DNA from: Mactra quadrangularis
Lineage: Eukaryota; Mollusca; Bivalvia; Venerida; Mactridae
Reading direction: 5' to 3'
Assembly (NCBI GenBank): GCA_025267735.1
Contig: CM046311.1
Location: forward strand, 33,022,895 to 33,086,894
Length of the DNA: 64,000 nucleotides
Below the pieces are notes generated by a model, which was not told the origin of the DNA, made no database searches, and saw nothing but the letters and a program-made list of their open reading frames with translations. A program made the translations under genes and the position numbers. The stretch's first letter is position 1, and each line of letters starts with the position of its first letter. Positions 1 through 12,349 of this stretch are shown here, piece after piece.

Positions 1-155
1 CATTCATGGCGACAAAGTTATCATTGACTGTTCTGAAAACTTTGGTAATATCATGGAACCTGATGATACAGAATACGAGTGTAGAGCTGGACAATGGATT
101 CCTCATGGAAAACAATGGTTGGATGACTACAATGGGACGTTTCCAGAATGTAAAA
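1..155 (+). CDS. CCP exon A, left arm (partial at window edge)
   Basis: Reads HGDKVIIDCSENFGN, then EPDDTEYECRAGQW and GTFPECK, which are the second to fourth Cys of a CCP module. The donor GTATGT follows base 155. It is nearly identical to 53298-53537 on the minus strand. Confidence 0.75.
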
Positions 156-2932
156 GTATGTATAATTCACAGAGTCAGAGCATGCTGCATAGTAGGTTAC
201 GCGCAGAAATTTTAGATAAAGTGTCGGAAGGAGTTGCTGGTTGATACTTACTCTGGCTGCCAATACAACTCCTTGTAAATTGGATCATAATGTCGAATGT
301 CCTCTCTATATATAGAGGATATAGGGACAGGTTATTTGACTTGTGAACGGGTATATGAGTATTGATTGAGGATAATGTCAAGAAATCTAGGTTAGGTAAG
401 CTAGCCATAATTTGTGTTTATATGACACTAATTAGATTGCTAACTACAATCACAAAAACCTCTCACTGAAAAGAGTCTACTATAGTGCATACAAAAAAAC
501 CCCAAAAAAAACTGTTTATGAAAAAACATAAGAATGAACTGATCCACGACAGGGGTGTTTGGGATGGTAATAACATATATAATTTCAACATATTTTATGA
601 GTGCCTTGTTGGTGTAATAGTAAGGCGTTCTACCATAAGTATGATTGACCAAGGGATGGTGGTTTATTCACCTGGATGATTTTGTTGAAATGAATTATAA
701 AACTTATTTTCAATACTGTCTACATCTGAAATTGATTGTTTCATTTTTTAAAGTTTACCCAAACACGTTTTCTTTTGTACGCACTTTAATGACCGAGGAC
801 GGAAATTTAAAAAAACCTGACACCATTGGTAAGTAGTGAAGTCCGCCTCTTATGACTTTGATTGCCGTAAGATTGTACTGCTCATAATTTTCTTAAAATA
901 ATTTTAACCCTACATTTTGAGCTCTGTCATTTATGCTTGCACGGTTTTGCGTCAACTAAATAACATTCCAAATCTTCTGATGAATTGTAGTCATTAAAAA
1001 AGGATGTCAAGTACCGGATTTGTCTGGTATATCAAAAGTTAATTCTACAGATGGGTCAGAAGTGCAACAATACTCCTACGTTCGGGATGGCGAAGCAATT
1101 ATTTTAGATTGTGACAATGGCATTATAAATAATGTATACACATGTATTGATGGTAACTGGACAATTAACGCGCATGAAAGCATTGAGAAGTTGAAAGACC
1201 GTGACTCGATAAATTGCAAAGGTTTGTATTAGGCAAATTTACTCTTCTGTTTATAAGTAGTTAGTCAAAGGATTTTCTTGTGCTCTTCGTTCAAAGTTCG
1301 TAGTCTCTTCTTTTAGTTAAAGGGAAATTAACTTCAAACTAAAACAAGTAAATCTGTGAGCTAATGCTCACTAGTGATACCCCCGCAAAAATCTAAAAAT
1401 ATGCGACAAACAGGAAGTAGATGAGCAAGGAGCATGAAATGGGATGAAGCAATATGCAAAGTATTAGGCTGCTGCATGTTATAGTTGCTGAGAAAACTGC
1501 GACGGAAATTTTGTAACGGACGGACGGACAGACGGACGGACGGACGGACGCACGGACAAGGGTAAAACAGTCTTCGAAGCGGGGGTATAATTAGGGGAAA
1601 AGTGCTTCCTTCTCTTATTAATATTGTAGATAACAGAGGCATATTTTAGAAGGAGATAAATTCTATCTCCTTATTTGAATCTTAAACTATTGGAGATAAA
1701 TACCCATTTAAAATACAATGATTTAAAAAAAAACAGTTAAAATTTAAAAAAAAAAGTAGAAAAAGCGGTAAAGACGGAGGAGCTTTACATCTGGAAGGGG
1801 ATAATACATACTATTTGGGAGTGCAATGGAAATTTTTGGCCCCAAATAGTCTGCATAAACCCATAAGTCGTTACTCATACTTGTCTTCAGAGAGCGGGCA
1901 GCTAGACACTACTTAAATAGTTCAATTGTTTGTTTAGACGCGAACCTACAAGAGATAATTCGAAATTGGAAATAATCGCCTGACAATTCATCTAAAAATG
2001 TGTGTACATAAACAGAATATTCCAGGCGAAAAGATAATTATAAATACTTGTAGTTATACTTGAATATTTGATCTCACGGTAAGGATATAGAAATAGAACA
2101 TGTCGTTACATGTTTATACAAATTTCATGACTTATTGAATGTAGTTTATACAAAATTCAAAAATCATTGAATGTAGTTGATACAAATTTAAAATAGTTGA
2201 ATGTAGTTGATACAAAATTAAAATCATACTGTGAGAAGTTGATACGAAATTTATAAAAATTGAATGTGGTTGATACGAATTTCATGAAGTATTGAATTTA
2301 GTCGATTCAAATTTCATGACTTATAGAATGTATTTGATACGAAGTTAACAGATTTATGAATGAAGATGATACGATTTTCATAAATTATTGTATGTAGGTG
2401 ATACCAATTTCACAAATACTTGAATTGATTAGTTACTACGAATTTAGTTGTTACGAATTTAATAAATACTATGGTCGAATTTAGTTTTTCATAAATTATG
2501 TGAGTTATTGCATTATGTTGTTTCGAATTTGATGCATAATTGAATTACGTTGATACTTATTTCATAAATTATTGAATTTAGTTGATACGAATTTCATAAT
2601 TTATTGAATAAAATTGATATGAATTTCATGAATTATTGAATTTAGTAGATACAAATTCTATAAATAATTGAATTTAAATTAATCAAATCTTATGAATCAT
2701 TTGATTAAAGTGCTTCATGAAATATTGATTAAAGTTAATGTTTTAAAGATTATTAAATGCTTAAAGGGTAATTTTTCAATCATTAGATGATATTACAACC
2801 ATAAATTAATTACAATGTATTTTTCTTGCAGTGTCTTCAAGCCAACTACAAGGGAATATCATGACAATCTTTAAAGTTGTTTTTTATGAGACAGTGGGAA
2901 AATTTATAGCTAAACTTATTCAAATACGGTAG
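1..2932 (+). CDS. CCP (sushi) domain protein, 3' end (left-arm copy), exons 1-155, 991-1221, 2832-2932
   Basis: This is the C-terminal part of a secreted-type CCP-module protein; the 5' part lies before the window. Exon 1-155 ends in phase 1 (TGT AAA A|GTATGT). Exon 991-1221 begins after ATTGTAG and has four cysteines in CCP order (GCQVP, LDCDNG, YTCIDGNW, NCKG). Exon 2832-2932 begins after CTTGCAG and codes a Cys-free tail (VSSSQLQ to KLIQIR) with stop TAG at 2930-2932. All three join in one frame, and an AATAAA follows at 3385. The same three exons occur on the minus strand at 53537-48975, so this is one arm of an inverted duplication. The left tail stops about ten codons before the right-arm tail. 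CCP modules bind protein or glycan ligands in secreted or adhesion proteins; the specific role is unknown. Exon borders are inferred from splice motifs and phase. Confidence 0.72.
991..1221 (+). CDS. CCP exon B, left arm
   Basis: Acceptor TTGTAG ends at 990 and donor GTTTGT starts at 1222. It starts with TC to complete an ATC codon from exon A and ends in phase 1. All four CCP cysteines are present, unlike the right-arm copy, which has lost the last one. Confidence 0.75.
1343..1590 (+). mobile_element. Short dispersed element, copy 1 (GATACCCCCGC ... GCGGGGGTAT ends)
   Basis: About 250 bp beginning ACAAGTAAATCTGTGAGC and ending GCGGGGGTAT, with inverted ATACCCCCGC/GCGGGGGTAT near the ends and a GGACGGAC microsatellite inside (about 1517-1555). 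A second copy is at 18071-18338. The matching right-arm position (about 50940) lacks it, so it entered the left arm after the duplication. Confidence 0.65.
1517..1556 (+). repeat. GGAC tetranucleotide microsatellite
   Basis: A run of GGAC/GGACA units inside the dispersed element at 1343-1590. Confidence 0.85.
2090..2740 (+). repeat. Degenerate minisatellite, left arm (unit about 33 bp)
   Basis: About 18-20 imperfect units of the form TTGAATTTAGTTGATACGAA followed by TTTCATAAATTA. It lies in the last intron of the CCP gene. Related arrays stand at 49140-49620 and 35580-36130 on the opposite orientation, at equivalent places in the other two copies. Confidence 0.85.
2832..2932 (+). CDS. Terminal exon C of CCP protein, left arm
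   Basis: The acceptor is TTTTCTTGCAG. The first two bases complete GTG, giving VSSSQLQGNI and on to a TAG stop. It is homologous to 48975-49108 (minus), but the C-terminus ends earlier. Confidence 0.65.
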
Positions 2933-3390
2933 ACAATGTAAGCATGTATTTTATAAAACACGGCATTTAAATAATAATATTCAACATCGAACACTATGTT
3001 ACAGGGTTTGATATACATTAGCTCAAGTGTTTTTGAAAACATTTTTGCATGACTTGAGTGATTGTTTTAACTACATGCGTAATAACGGAAGAAATCCTCT
3101 TATGCCAGTTTACAGTCTAACAGTACACTACCGCTATAAGGCTGTATTGAGTATTGCAAAATGATTACTTTTTATGATGTTTTACATGTTATCCAAATGC
3201 TTAATTTGAGAAAATACCCATTTGTTAACCTTCCTGCTATAAAGTTCAAACCGTTGATGGTCCTAACTATGGACCTTTATTGTATATTTGAAAACCATGA
3301 TAAGTGATCACAATTTCTCATTCAATACACCATGTTTGTCAATTTGCATGAATTACATTTAAAGAACATTACGTTGCATTTTTTAATAAA
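2933..3390 (+). promoter_or_regulatory. 3' UTR and AATAAA signal of left-arm CCP gene
   Basis: AATAAA lies at 3385-3390, about 455 bases after the stop. The surrounding block is conserved in the right arm, where the same signal is at 47493-47488 on the minus strand, which supports real use. Confidence 0.55.
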
Positions 3391-5817
3391 ATATTTTGAT
3401 GAAAATGAGTTATTCATTATCTCCCTTTGATATGAAAATAGTGCAATTTTTGTGAAACATTGCACCGGTCATATTCAGATGACTTTCTATTCAACAAATC
3501 AGTGATTACCACCATTATTTCATAATTTGAGAGCTAATTTTGCAGTAATGTAATTCACAGGTTGTAATTTATCTGCCCTTTGCTATTTGTCTCTTATTAA
3601 CAATAAAAAACAAGTCACAGAGCACAAACTAATTGCCTCATGAATATTATGAATGCAAAGGTGACCGAAATTATGAGGATGCCAGATCCAAAATAAGCCA
3701 TTGAGCAACCAGTTGTCTTAAGGTCTGGTTGAAATAATATTGAGAAAAACTGAAACACAAGAGAATATTTTAACTATCTTTATTTTGTAATATCAGTACA
3801 TTTATCATAATAATCAATAATTATAATACAATTCTGGGTCTATAACCACATGATCTTCAACAACAACGGATAATATAAACACTATTTCTTTTCAGCAGAC
3901 TCCGCTCTCAAGATATAGGGTAAGGGTCAATACATCAAATAGCCCAAAGATATCTACTACAGTCAACCCTTCTTTTGCAACAACCGCTGGGCGGGACAAA
4001 ATCGTGCTTCTGTTTCAGTGGTTGTTGCTCTGTGGAGGTTAAATTCAATTAAATTATGCCAAGGGGAAATATAAAAAAACTGTTGTTGTGAAGTGGATTT
4101 GTTCAAAAGGGGATGTAATGTACCTTACTTTATCTGATAAAAATGCAAATTGATCCAGAGTAATTTGTTTGTACGCTCACAATCTAGTTGGCATGTATGG
4201 ACAAGAGCAAAAATGATTGTACAACAGTTATTTACAATCAATAACATGTCAAACACTAATTTGGGTATTTTCGGACAAAGAAATGTTACAGTTATTTTAT
4301 GGACTATTTAAATCTTACTTATTGTATGGGTGCTGCAAGAGCTTGACTAGCAACAATAGTTTGTTCAAATTCTGAAGATCACTTGACTATATACCCTGAT
4401 TTAAAAAAAACATCATTATAGCATCATTATTTCTGCTGAAAAAGGCTACATTTGAAACTCAATTATTTCAAAGCATGCTAGTTCAGATTTCAACTTAAAC
4501 ATCAACTTTCTCGACTCTCAAAATTGTATACAAAATTTTGGAAGCAGTTAATCAGTGTTCTGGTATACACAATTTTTGAGAAAGTTGAAAATTACAAATG
4601 TTAAGAGGATGGTTTCATGCATGGAAAACTTGCATGTTAGTAACAGTATGGATTAGATGGATGCCATTTTGTTTTTATTTTAAACTTCTCATAATCTATA
4701 TATCAGTTTGCCATTAATTTTTTTTCACAAAACTTCATTCACTATCAAGTAAGTTTAAAATTTATAAAACATTTTATCAGAGACTAATTTGATAAGACGT
4801 GTCTGGGTGAAAACGAGTCTGGGTGAAAAAGCATACAAAACATCATTATAAAACTAAAAAGTTGATAGTTTCTGCATGAAAAAAACAACAAAAAATACTT
4901 AAGTACAATTATAATTTTAAAAGATTGACTTCAATTTTTCCCAGAATAATAAACTGAATATCAATAGATTTAAATGAAACACATATATTAATTATCATAC
5001 TGTATTCAATAAGAGAAATATGTCAGTTTATTCTCCTGACAAACTCTTTAAATAGGTAGGTCCATGTAGTCAAATACAATTGTTTAATACATGAAAAAAG
5101 TTTAACCACAAATATAACATTCTAGCTAGGGAACTAGCAATTACAATGGATGATTACTAGTGATTTAGGATTTTATAAGGGTCAGTCCAATTCATTACAT
5201 TACATTACATTACATGCAAGCCCTAAAAATGATTCTATCCCTTCATCTAACCTTTCGATATTATATAAATATTATTTAAACAGCAATACATTTGGCCAAA
5301 ATCATTATCATGTGTTCTATTAGTAACAATTAGTTTTAGATTAATTACCTTGTCCTTACATAAATAATAGCACATCACTGAATCTGTTATTTTAAACTTC
5401 TTTCAAATACCTAAAAGCCTTATATTCAGTTCATCAATGATCAATATGTGTCAGTGGCTCATTGGTTCAAAAGAAGTTAATATATGTTCAGAATATAAAA
5501 TAACAAAGTTGGAGTCATATGCATGTAAATAAATGGGAAATTTGGGATTGGCTCAGATGCTTGTTTTCATGGTTGAAAGCAAATTGGGTTCAATATTTGG
5601 AAAAAATATAGGAAAAGAGCAAGTTACGAACTTACGACCATGTTGCGCTAAACCTGTATGTACAAGACTTTGTCCAAGTACATTTGGAGGAAACTGTTAA
5701 ATTGAGACATTTTGGTTATATACATTATAAGCTATACAAAAATCATGTAAGGCATACAGACCTAAACATTTATCTGGAAGAGCGATATAGTTTGATTGAG
5801 CAGATTTAATGAATGGC
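3391..5817. other. Left-arm intergenic DNA without recognised gene
   Basis: No exon-like block is seen. Much of it aligns inverted with 47460-45650; for example, 3780-3870 matches 47110-47030. It contains a short ATTAC microsatellite at about 5194-5215. Confidence 0.6.
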
Positions 5818-5825
5818 ATGAATAC

Positions 5826-6963
5826 TAGGACTGTGGATCGTCGAGATATTGGCGATCCGATCCCAACCACGATTCATGAGTAGCGATTCACGAATCAAAC
5901 CACGAATCACTTGTTAATGGAGAAGCATACAGGAATCCATGTAATAACAAAAATAAAAGAAGAATTACAGAACCTTTTACCATATATAAAACCATGTTCT
6001 CTAAACATTGCTATTATTAGACTTTTTATGGGAAATTTTGTGATAACATTTTCGTTCAAATGCGTTTCAATCAAAATTTAGACACAAGATATTACAGTCC
6101 CTAGATAAACTAAAGTTTTCATTGGTAGAGTGGCTCGTTTTCACTGGTAACTAAGCTAACAAGAGCTGTCAGAGAAGACAGCATGCTCGACTTAGTGTTT
6201 GTCACAGAAGATGTGGTTGATGATAAGGAACATACATATTTTAAAATTTGAAAATATAACCTTAACAAATTCAAAGAAAAAAATAGAAAACTCTAAGTTC
6301 AAGGGGGATAACTCTGAAAAAATGTATAAGGAGTTATGAATCTTGTCACATGAGATGTGGTTGATAATAAGGAACATATATCTAAAGTTTGAAGCCAATA
6401 CCTGAAGAAATAAAACAGTTGCAGTAAAAACAAACATTTTTTAAAGAAAACTCTAAGTTCAAGGGGAGATAATTCTTAAAAAATGCATTCGGAGTTATGG
6501 ACCATGTCACATGAGATGTGGTTGATAGAAAGGAACATATATTTAAAGTTTGAAGTTAATATCTTAAGAAATATCAAAGATACAGAAGAAAGTATTTTAC
6601 TGCACAAAAACTTCAATCATTTCAAGCGGAGATAATTCTTAAAAAAATGTGTTTGGAGTTATGGACCTTGTCACATGAGATGTGGTTGATAGTAAGGAAA
6701 ATATATTTAAAGTTTGAAGTTAATATCTTAAGAAATAACAAAGATATAGAAGAAAGTATTTTACTGCACAAAAACTTTAATCAGAAATGTGGACGCGGAC
6801 GCCGACGCCGGGGTGAGTAGGAGAGCTCTACATTACTTTGTAAAGTCGAGCTAAAAATGTTCTTTCATTTTTTTTCAAAAATAGATCGCGTGCAACGATT
6901 TCGGACGTGAAGAATATTCGAACTCGATATTTTGGTCTAGATTGCGAATATCCAGCAGCCCTA
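5826..6963. mobile_element. hAT-type non-coding DNA transposon with 8-bp target duplication
   Basis: The ends are TAGGACTG (5826) and CAGCCCTA (6963), the inverted TAGGGCTG-type termini of hAT elements. The target duplication ATGAATAC is perfect at 5818-5825 and 6964-6971. The right arm carries a single ATGAATAC (reverse at 42561-42568) with matching flanks, i.e. the empty site. No transposase is readable. An internal repeat of about 162 bp recurs between 6330 and 6790. Confidence 0.85.
6330..6795. repeat. Three imperfect tandem units of about 162 bp inside the hAT element
   Basis: The phrase CATGAGATGTGGTTGAT recurs at about 6350, 6513 and 6675, with similar following sequence (AAGGAACATATAT, AAAGTTTGAA). 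It is followed by GACGCGGACGCCGACGCC at about 6791. Confidence 0.75.
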
Positions 6964-6971
6964 ATGAATAC

Positions 6972-8131
6972 ATAAAGAATATCAGGAGGTTAGCAACCTA
7001 AGCAAAGAAGATCACTGATGTAAAAGACATGACTGCACGTAGAGCAAGAGTAAGATTCCTTATAACCACCAGGGATCCTGTACTTTGGATGGTCTTAATG
7101 CCATTGTTTTTATGTATTTCTTATAAATTACTGCAGGATTTTTTATTATCATAAAGCTATTGTTAATTTTATTCAACTGTCAGTAGTGCATACACTATCC
7201 CGTTTGATTTGAATATTCATTACAGGACTTCTGTGGTCACCATTGATAAAATAAGATTTAAATCCACCGACTAAATGTATGCACCATAGACAGTTGATTT
7301 GAGAAAAGCAGTTGTCCAACATTAAAATCCAATCAAGTGATAAAAGCAGGGCTTCAGATTAACCATTGATGTATGGATGGCTTCTGGACCTCTGACATTC
7401 ATATTTTTGTCATAGACTGACCCGAAACTTGCAATATCTGTGCCATTTTTCAACAGGTTTATTGAAAAAAGGGAAGTGACTCAGACTTAAATTATGCTTT
7501 AACCATTCTTGAGTTCATTCCCTTTGATTTAATTTTTTTAACAATAATTTGTGAAGGAAAGAAACAATGTGCTATGATTGTAAGGATTAAGAGTTTTACT
7601 GAACTAACGTCTCACAGCCTGATTATAATCAAATTTATCTAATCCCCAAGAGTGCATGATTTTATACAAAGCAATGGAAACTGTCAAATCAAGCAATACA
7701 GTTTATCAATTCAGCAAAAAAAAAAAATACATAAAAAGTGCTCATAGATAAATAAGTGTGTAGTTAATGAATAGCACTTAATAAAACAATAATGAACATC
7801 GATGATGATTATAACCGTGACGATAGAATAATTGTTGGACACAGAAATATATGTGAACTATCTAGGTTAGAGTGCCTTTAAAATAAGTGGCCAGTTTTCT
7901 AAAGATATTGCTAGCTAGAGTTTTGTCCCTGGTCATCTTAAATTTTCTGTACCTTTCAATTCAAGATAAAGTTTGTAAAACGTGTTCACATTTAATATAG
8001 TATATTTCATTGTCAATAAAGAGTTTAAATATCATTCATTTGAAAATTTTCATATAATATATGGAGACATATTGCCTAAAGTAGTCATTGCTAAAGTACA
8101 TTCGGACATATCCATATTAATTCATATACAT
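6972..8131. other. Left-arm intergenic DNA homologous to 42560-40970
   Basis: Matches the right arm in inverted order. The right arm carries an extra 0.4-kb element (41752-42149) relative to about 7370 here. No coding exon is recognised. Confidence 0.6.
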
Positions 8132-8540
8132 AAGGGTTGTCATGATACGCCAGAAGCATATCGCGATATACTGCAATATGCTGTCATCAAATCGCGATAC
8201 GTACCACGATATATTGTGGATTCGCTGTGCCTCCGCTAAATTTAACAGAGGCATTGCAAATCTTAAATGCAGCTACTGATAGAATCTGGTCTCTTTAAGT
8301 ATATACGGTCATTTAAAACTGTGACAGGCCCCTATCTGTTAAATTCTTGTAACTTTAGGTTAGATGGAATGAACAATGGAAAAACTGACATTTCGCTACT
8401 TTTATTTCGAGAAGAGAAGACTTTTCCAATGAAATAAAAGATATCGTCAAATACTGGTACGTTAAAATTGTATCGCGATACGTATTGCCATAGCTGCGTA
8501 TTGCAATATACTGGTATACCAGTATATCGTGACAGCCCTA
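8132..8540. mobile_element. hAT-like MITE shared by both arms (left copy)
   Basis: The termini are AAGGGTTGTCATGATAC and ATCGTGACAGCCCTA (inverted TAGGGCTGTCACGATA type). The interior is rich in TATCGCGATA palindromes. The orthologous copy lies at 40551-40966, so this insertion predates the inverted duplication. Confidence 0.8.
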
Positions 8541-9204
8541 ATATACATTGTCAATACAGAGTTCAAACAAAATTTTTCTTAACTTATTTACATAAAGAGG
8601 TACGTTATCTATATGGAGTTCTTATACCACCTATTTGAACCTATCCACATATTATATGGAAATATATTGTCTATAGTGAATGTTATTAAAACATATTTGA
8701 GCTTTTTCATTTTCATTTAAGATCCATTTTAAATAAATAGCTCATCCTAATTTGATTTCACATATTTATTACTTTAAATGTAAGAGTGGTACAAGATGAC
8801 AAAGGACTGGGTAGTGATATCCATAGGAAACTGGTAATGAAAATGATACCAATTGAAACAAAATATGTACAAAGATAAGACCCGTGACTAAAATATATAT
8901 TAAAAGCTAATTCAAGAGTGACTTGAAATGAAATAAGAATGCTGAAACACAAATAAAAACAATATGATATAGAGAGTAACACCTTCTTTGATAACCCCCA
9001 ATCTGACACTTCAGCAACATCCCATACACAAGGCTCAACATTTAAGAGTTTCTGATTGTCCCTAACATTCTTTATTTGGGTTCTGGCAACTTGTTACAGC
9101 CAGTAAACATTGGGTTTGGGCAAGAAAAAATATACAGCTGCTAGTCCAATTTGGCATCCTAGTTTAAAATTTCATGCTGAGCCCTGTATACCAAGAATAT
9201 ACCA

Positions 9205-9450
9205 GTGGTGCTTTTTCAAAAAATCTTACGAAAATAATCTTCGTAAGTCAAAAGCAAGAAACATTAATATTACTCTCTTTTTTTCGCTTATCAACTCAAA
9301 AAATTATGGAATTGTGTAGAATATTGTATACGTTTTGAATATCATATAATAGTTATGCTTATAATCAATCTGACTTTGAACTGCTAATTACAAGAAATTG
9401 ACTTATGAAGATCAATTTCATAAGAATTTTTGCAAAAAAGCACCACAGGT
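9205..9450. mobile_element. MITE with GTGGTGCTTTTT termini
   Basis: The inverted ends are GTGGTGCTTTTTCAAAAA and TTTTTGCAAAAAAGCACCAC, with subterminal TCTTACGAAAAT/TTCATAAGAAT. A related copy is at 35070-35310. The right arm keeps only its inner third (about 38485-38545), so the arm breakpoint falls in or beside this element. Confidence 0.75.
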
Positions 9451-12220
9451 CTTTTGTAAACTAATATAATAATAGACATAAACATGCTTAAAAATCACGA
9501 GATCTAGGCAGAACAATTATCTAAAACAAAACAAATATTCAATGAAAAAAAACAGCAAGTGATCATTCTATAAATAAATATCTATGTAATATATATATAT
9601 TTAACAATAAACAAGTGGCAGGCTTAAACTTTACAGGTAAAAATAAATGATTTTTTATACCAGTATGAAAATACAAAATAATAACTATTATCATGAATTC
9701 ATATTTACAATTCTAAACACTAACTCTGAATACAAAAATACACAAAAAGTGGCTAAGCCAGTCAACCAAGCGTATACATAACAAATGTACAAAACAAGTG
9801 TGATAAAAAAGAAATAACAGTAAAACTTGGAATTCAAGAACCTTAACTCTTGATGAACTAAAAACATAAGGGGGACAACTCTAAACTGGCTAAAACTTAA
9901 ACTCAGCCACTCACATCCAACTGGCTTTAAAAATACTTTTGGTTAGTCAAAATCATTAAAAATATAACAGTGTAGTGTGTCGTCAATCATTAGTTTCATA
10001 AAGAGACAAGTATGTGTGGCAGAAATGATAATTTTGGAATTCGAGTTTTCGTCAATATTCATAATCATAGTAATTAGAGCTGTCATTGTTTCCATTAATG
10101 TATCATCAATAATATTTCCTAATAGTTGTAATGCATTTGAAATATTGATTTAAAATATTGAAAATAAAATCTATATAGGTAAATAAATAAAAGTGTCAAA
10201 ATTTGCGATATATATATATATATATATATATACTGATGATTGCCTATATTCATATCTCGATATATCAATATGGTTGATACACTTTGAGTCCAACCAATGA
10301 CAGCTCTAAAAGTAATGGCTTCAAATGACCAGTATGGACTGCTGATAGTTGTTCAACCAGTGTTACAGTACAAGGTAGGTAAATAATTTTGTAAGTTTTA
10401 ATTGGTTCATTGAATTTTTAAAATGTGAATCAAAGTCCAATGTTGCATAAGGAACACAAAGATACACAAAGAGACAAAAAGACACAGACTGGTTACACTT
10501 ATTTTCTTTGTAAAGAAAAGAAACAACAATGAGTTTGTCCGAAGACCAGTCTATGTGGTACAAGTGACCAAAATTAAGCAGCTTTTTATCAATTTTTCAG
10601 AAGCTTTTCATGGACACAGCCACACAGGGATAAACATTTGCTGTTGAAGATTGTTTGCAACAATTATTTGAAAAACAAGAAATAAGTATTGAGCATACTA
10701 CATTGTACTTCGAAAGACTGAAGAAAAATATCACATGTATACAGTTAACATATAATTTTACACAACAGAATGATTATTCAAAAACAGCTATCACAGACAC
10801 TAAAGAAAGGGGCCAAACTTGGCCCCTTAAAAAATCCCTAATGAAAGAGATGTCAGCCTATAGAAGCATTATACATCAAATTCTAGGACATTATATATAT
10901 ATTTTTTTGCACAATTTTGTAATAACAAATAATCTATTTAATATATAAAATATTTTTGCATTTGAATAACCAACTTTTTTTATTTAAAACATAAAATATT
11001 TGTGCATTTTAATAACCAAATTAATAAAGAAAGTAGGTACGGTACAATTATAAATATTATACAGAAATTCCTTGCAGTTTATAGTCTCTGAATATCATAA
11101 GGCCATACCAAAATAATTTCTTGTTTTACAGATTCATTCACTTCCAATTTTTCATCAACAAAATGTTTTTTTTTAATTTCAGGCTCTTTACAATTGCCCC
11201 AATTTATTTACAAACGATAGAATAAAACTAATTTTTTAGGCATGAATGGACAGTAGTAGAAAAATTTTCTTCCCTCACTTGCAGAATATTTTTTGGAAAT
11301 CCACAGAACAAAGAATCAATTTGTTGTGGCGTGATCATTTTAGTGTATGGCCATCAGTTTTGACATAAAGGTTACCCATTAGGGTTGACCTGTATGCATC
11401 ATTATTACCAAAGAATGCTCAAAATTTAAGATTTTGTTAAAAAGATTATTTCAAATTTTCTTTTTGCCTTAAATTCTGTCTGTTGTAAAACCAGCACTTT
11501 CCTGGTTTCTGGCTAGTAGAAGCTCAGTTAATGTCAGAAAGCCCTAATTCAATATTTTCACTCAGTTAATAAACTCATCGGAGAGTTATTTTTCATGATA
11601 AATTGCACACATTGATTACACAAAAAATCAAACAGTAAAAAGAATACATTGTATAATTATCATAAATCAACAAAACAAACCACCTAGCTACAAACATTAT
11701 GTAAAAATCACTACTCAATTTAGGATACATATGAATTTATTATAAGAACGTTTCAGGTAGAAAATATATTTAAGAGTTTACTATGGAAAAGGCTAATTCC
11801 AATTATCTACTATAAAAAATGTTTACCGATAATATTAATTTTTTTAAAAATCTGATTCCCTTATCATTTTTATGATTATTTTATTCCGCATAAAGGTTAC
11901 AATGAATCCCTAATTTTTTAAAAAGAATCTGATCCCCTGATCATTTTTATATATTTTTTGTTTTGCAGAAAGGTTTACACTGACTCCCTAATTGATGAAT
12001 TTCAAAATGAGGCAAAACTTGTATTCAGTTACGATACACATAAGATAAACAAACAAATCAGACAAAAATCTGTTTAAAAAAAACGTAGAATGCACAAGAA
12101 CTATTCTATGAGTACATTCCTCATCTCAATTACATCTATCCAGGACTAACCGTGATTCGCAGTGTTAAGCGTTAAAAACAATAAAATGTCACTTAAAACA
12201 TTTAATGTCGTTGTTAACCT
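9451..12220. other. Stretch without recognised gene
   Basis: AT-rich DNA outside the duplicated arm. It contains a TA dinucleotide run (10210-10232) and a repeat with ends AGAGCTGTCATTG (about 10077) and AATGACAGCTCTAA (about 10300), another hAT-like short element. No splice-bounded exon is recognised. Confidence 0.5.
10077..10312. mobile_element. Short hAT-like MITE (AGAGCTGTCATTG ends)
   Basis: The inverted termini AGAGCTGTCATTG and CAATGACAGCTCT enclose an AT-rich core with a TATATA run. A relative with the same ends lies at about 46010-46432. Confidence 0.6.
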
Positions 12221-12222
12221 GC

Positions 12223-12228
12223 TTTATT
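12223..12228 (-). promoter_or_regulatory. Candidate polyA signal of ATAT1
   Basis: AATAAA on the minus strand, the first one met after the ATAT1 stop (about 1.04 kb downstream). Use is inferred only. Confidence 0.35.
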
Positions 12229-12349
12229 GACACTATCATTTTATTTTGCACCAATATCAATCAATAATCCTGTCCGAAGTGCAAAAAAACGGTTGAAACA
12301 CATAAAAACAAACTATAACTGTATAACGGCAGCCATCTTGAAAAAGGTA

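Larger units (their letters stand above)
1..9395. repeat. Left arm of the large inverted duplication
   Basis: Partner of 38485-53537. The last clear match is about 9361-9395 (CTGAACTGCTAATTACA type), inside the MITE at 9205-9450. It continues beyond base 1, since exon A is cut by the window edge. Confidence 0.88.

Noticed and set aside
2090..2740. CRISPR-like regular repeats
   Set aside because: Units are degenerate and contiguous without unique spacers, in a eukaryotic intron.
6192..6437. Hydrophobic 81-codon minus frame
   Set aside because: Falls inside the hAT element's tandem repeat; Phe/Ile-rich because of AT-rich repeats.
8758..9009. 83-codon hydrophobic minus frame
   Set aside because: The homologous right-arm stretch does not keep the frame, and no splice or start context supports it.
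10655..10948. 97-codon plus-strand frame
   Set aside because: Low-complexity composition, no splice partner, no family resemblance; it reads like intergenic or UTR DNA.
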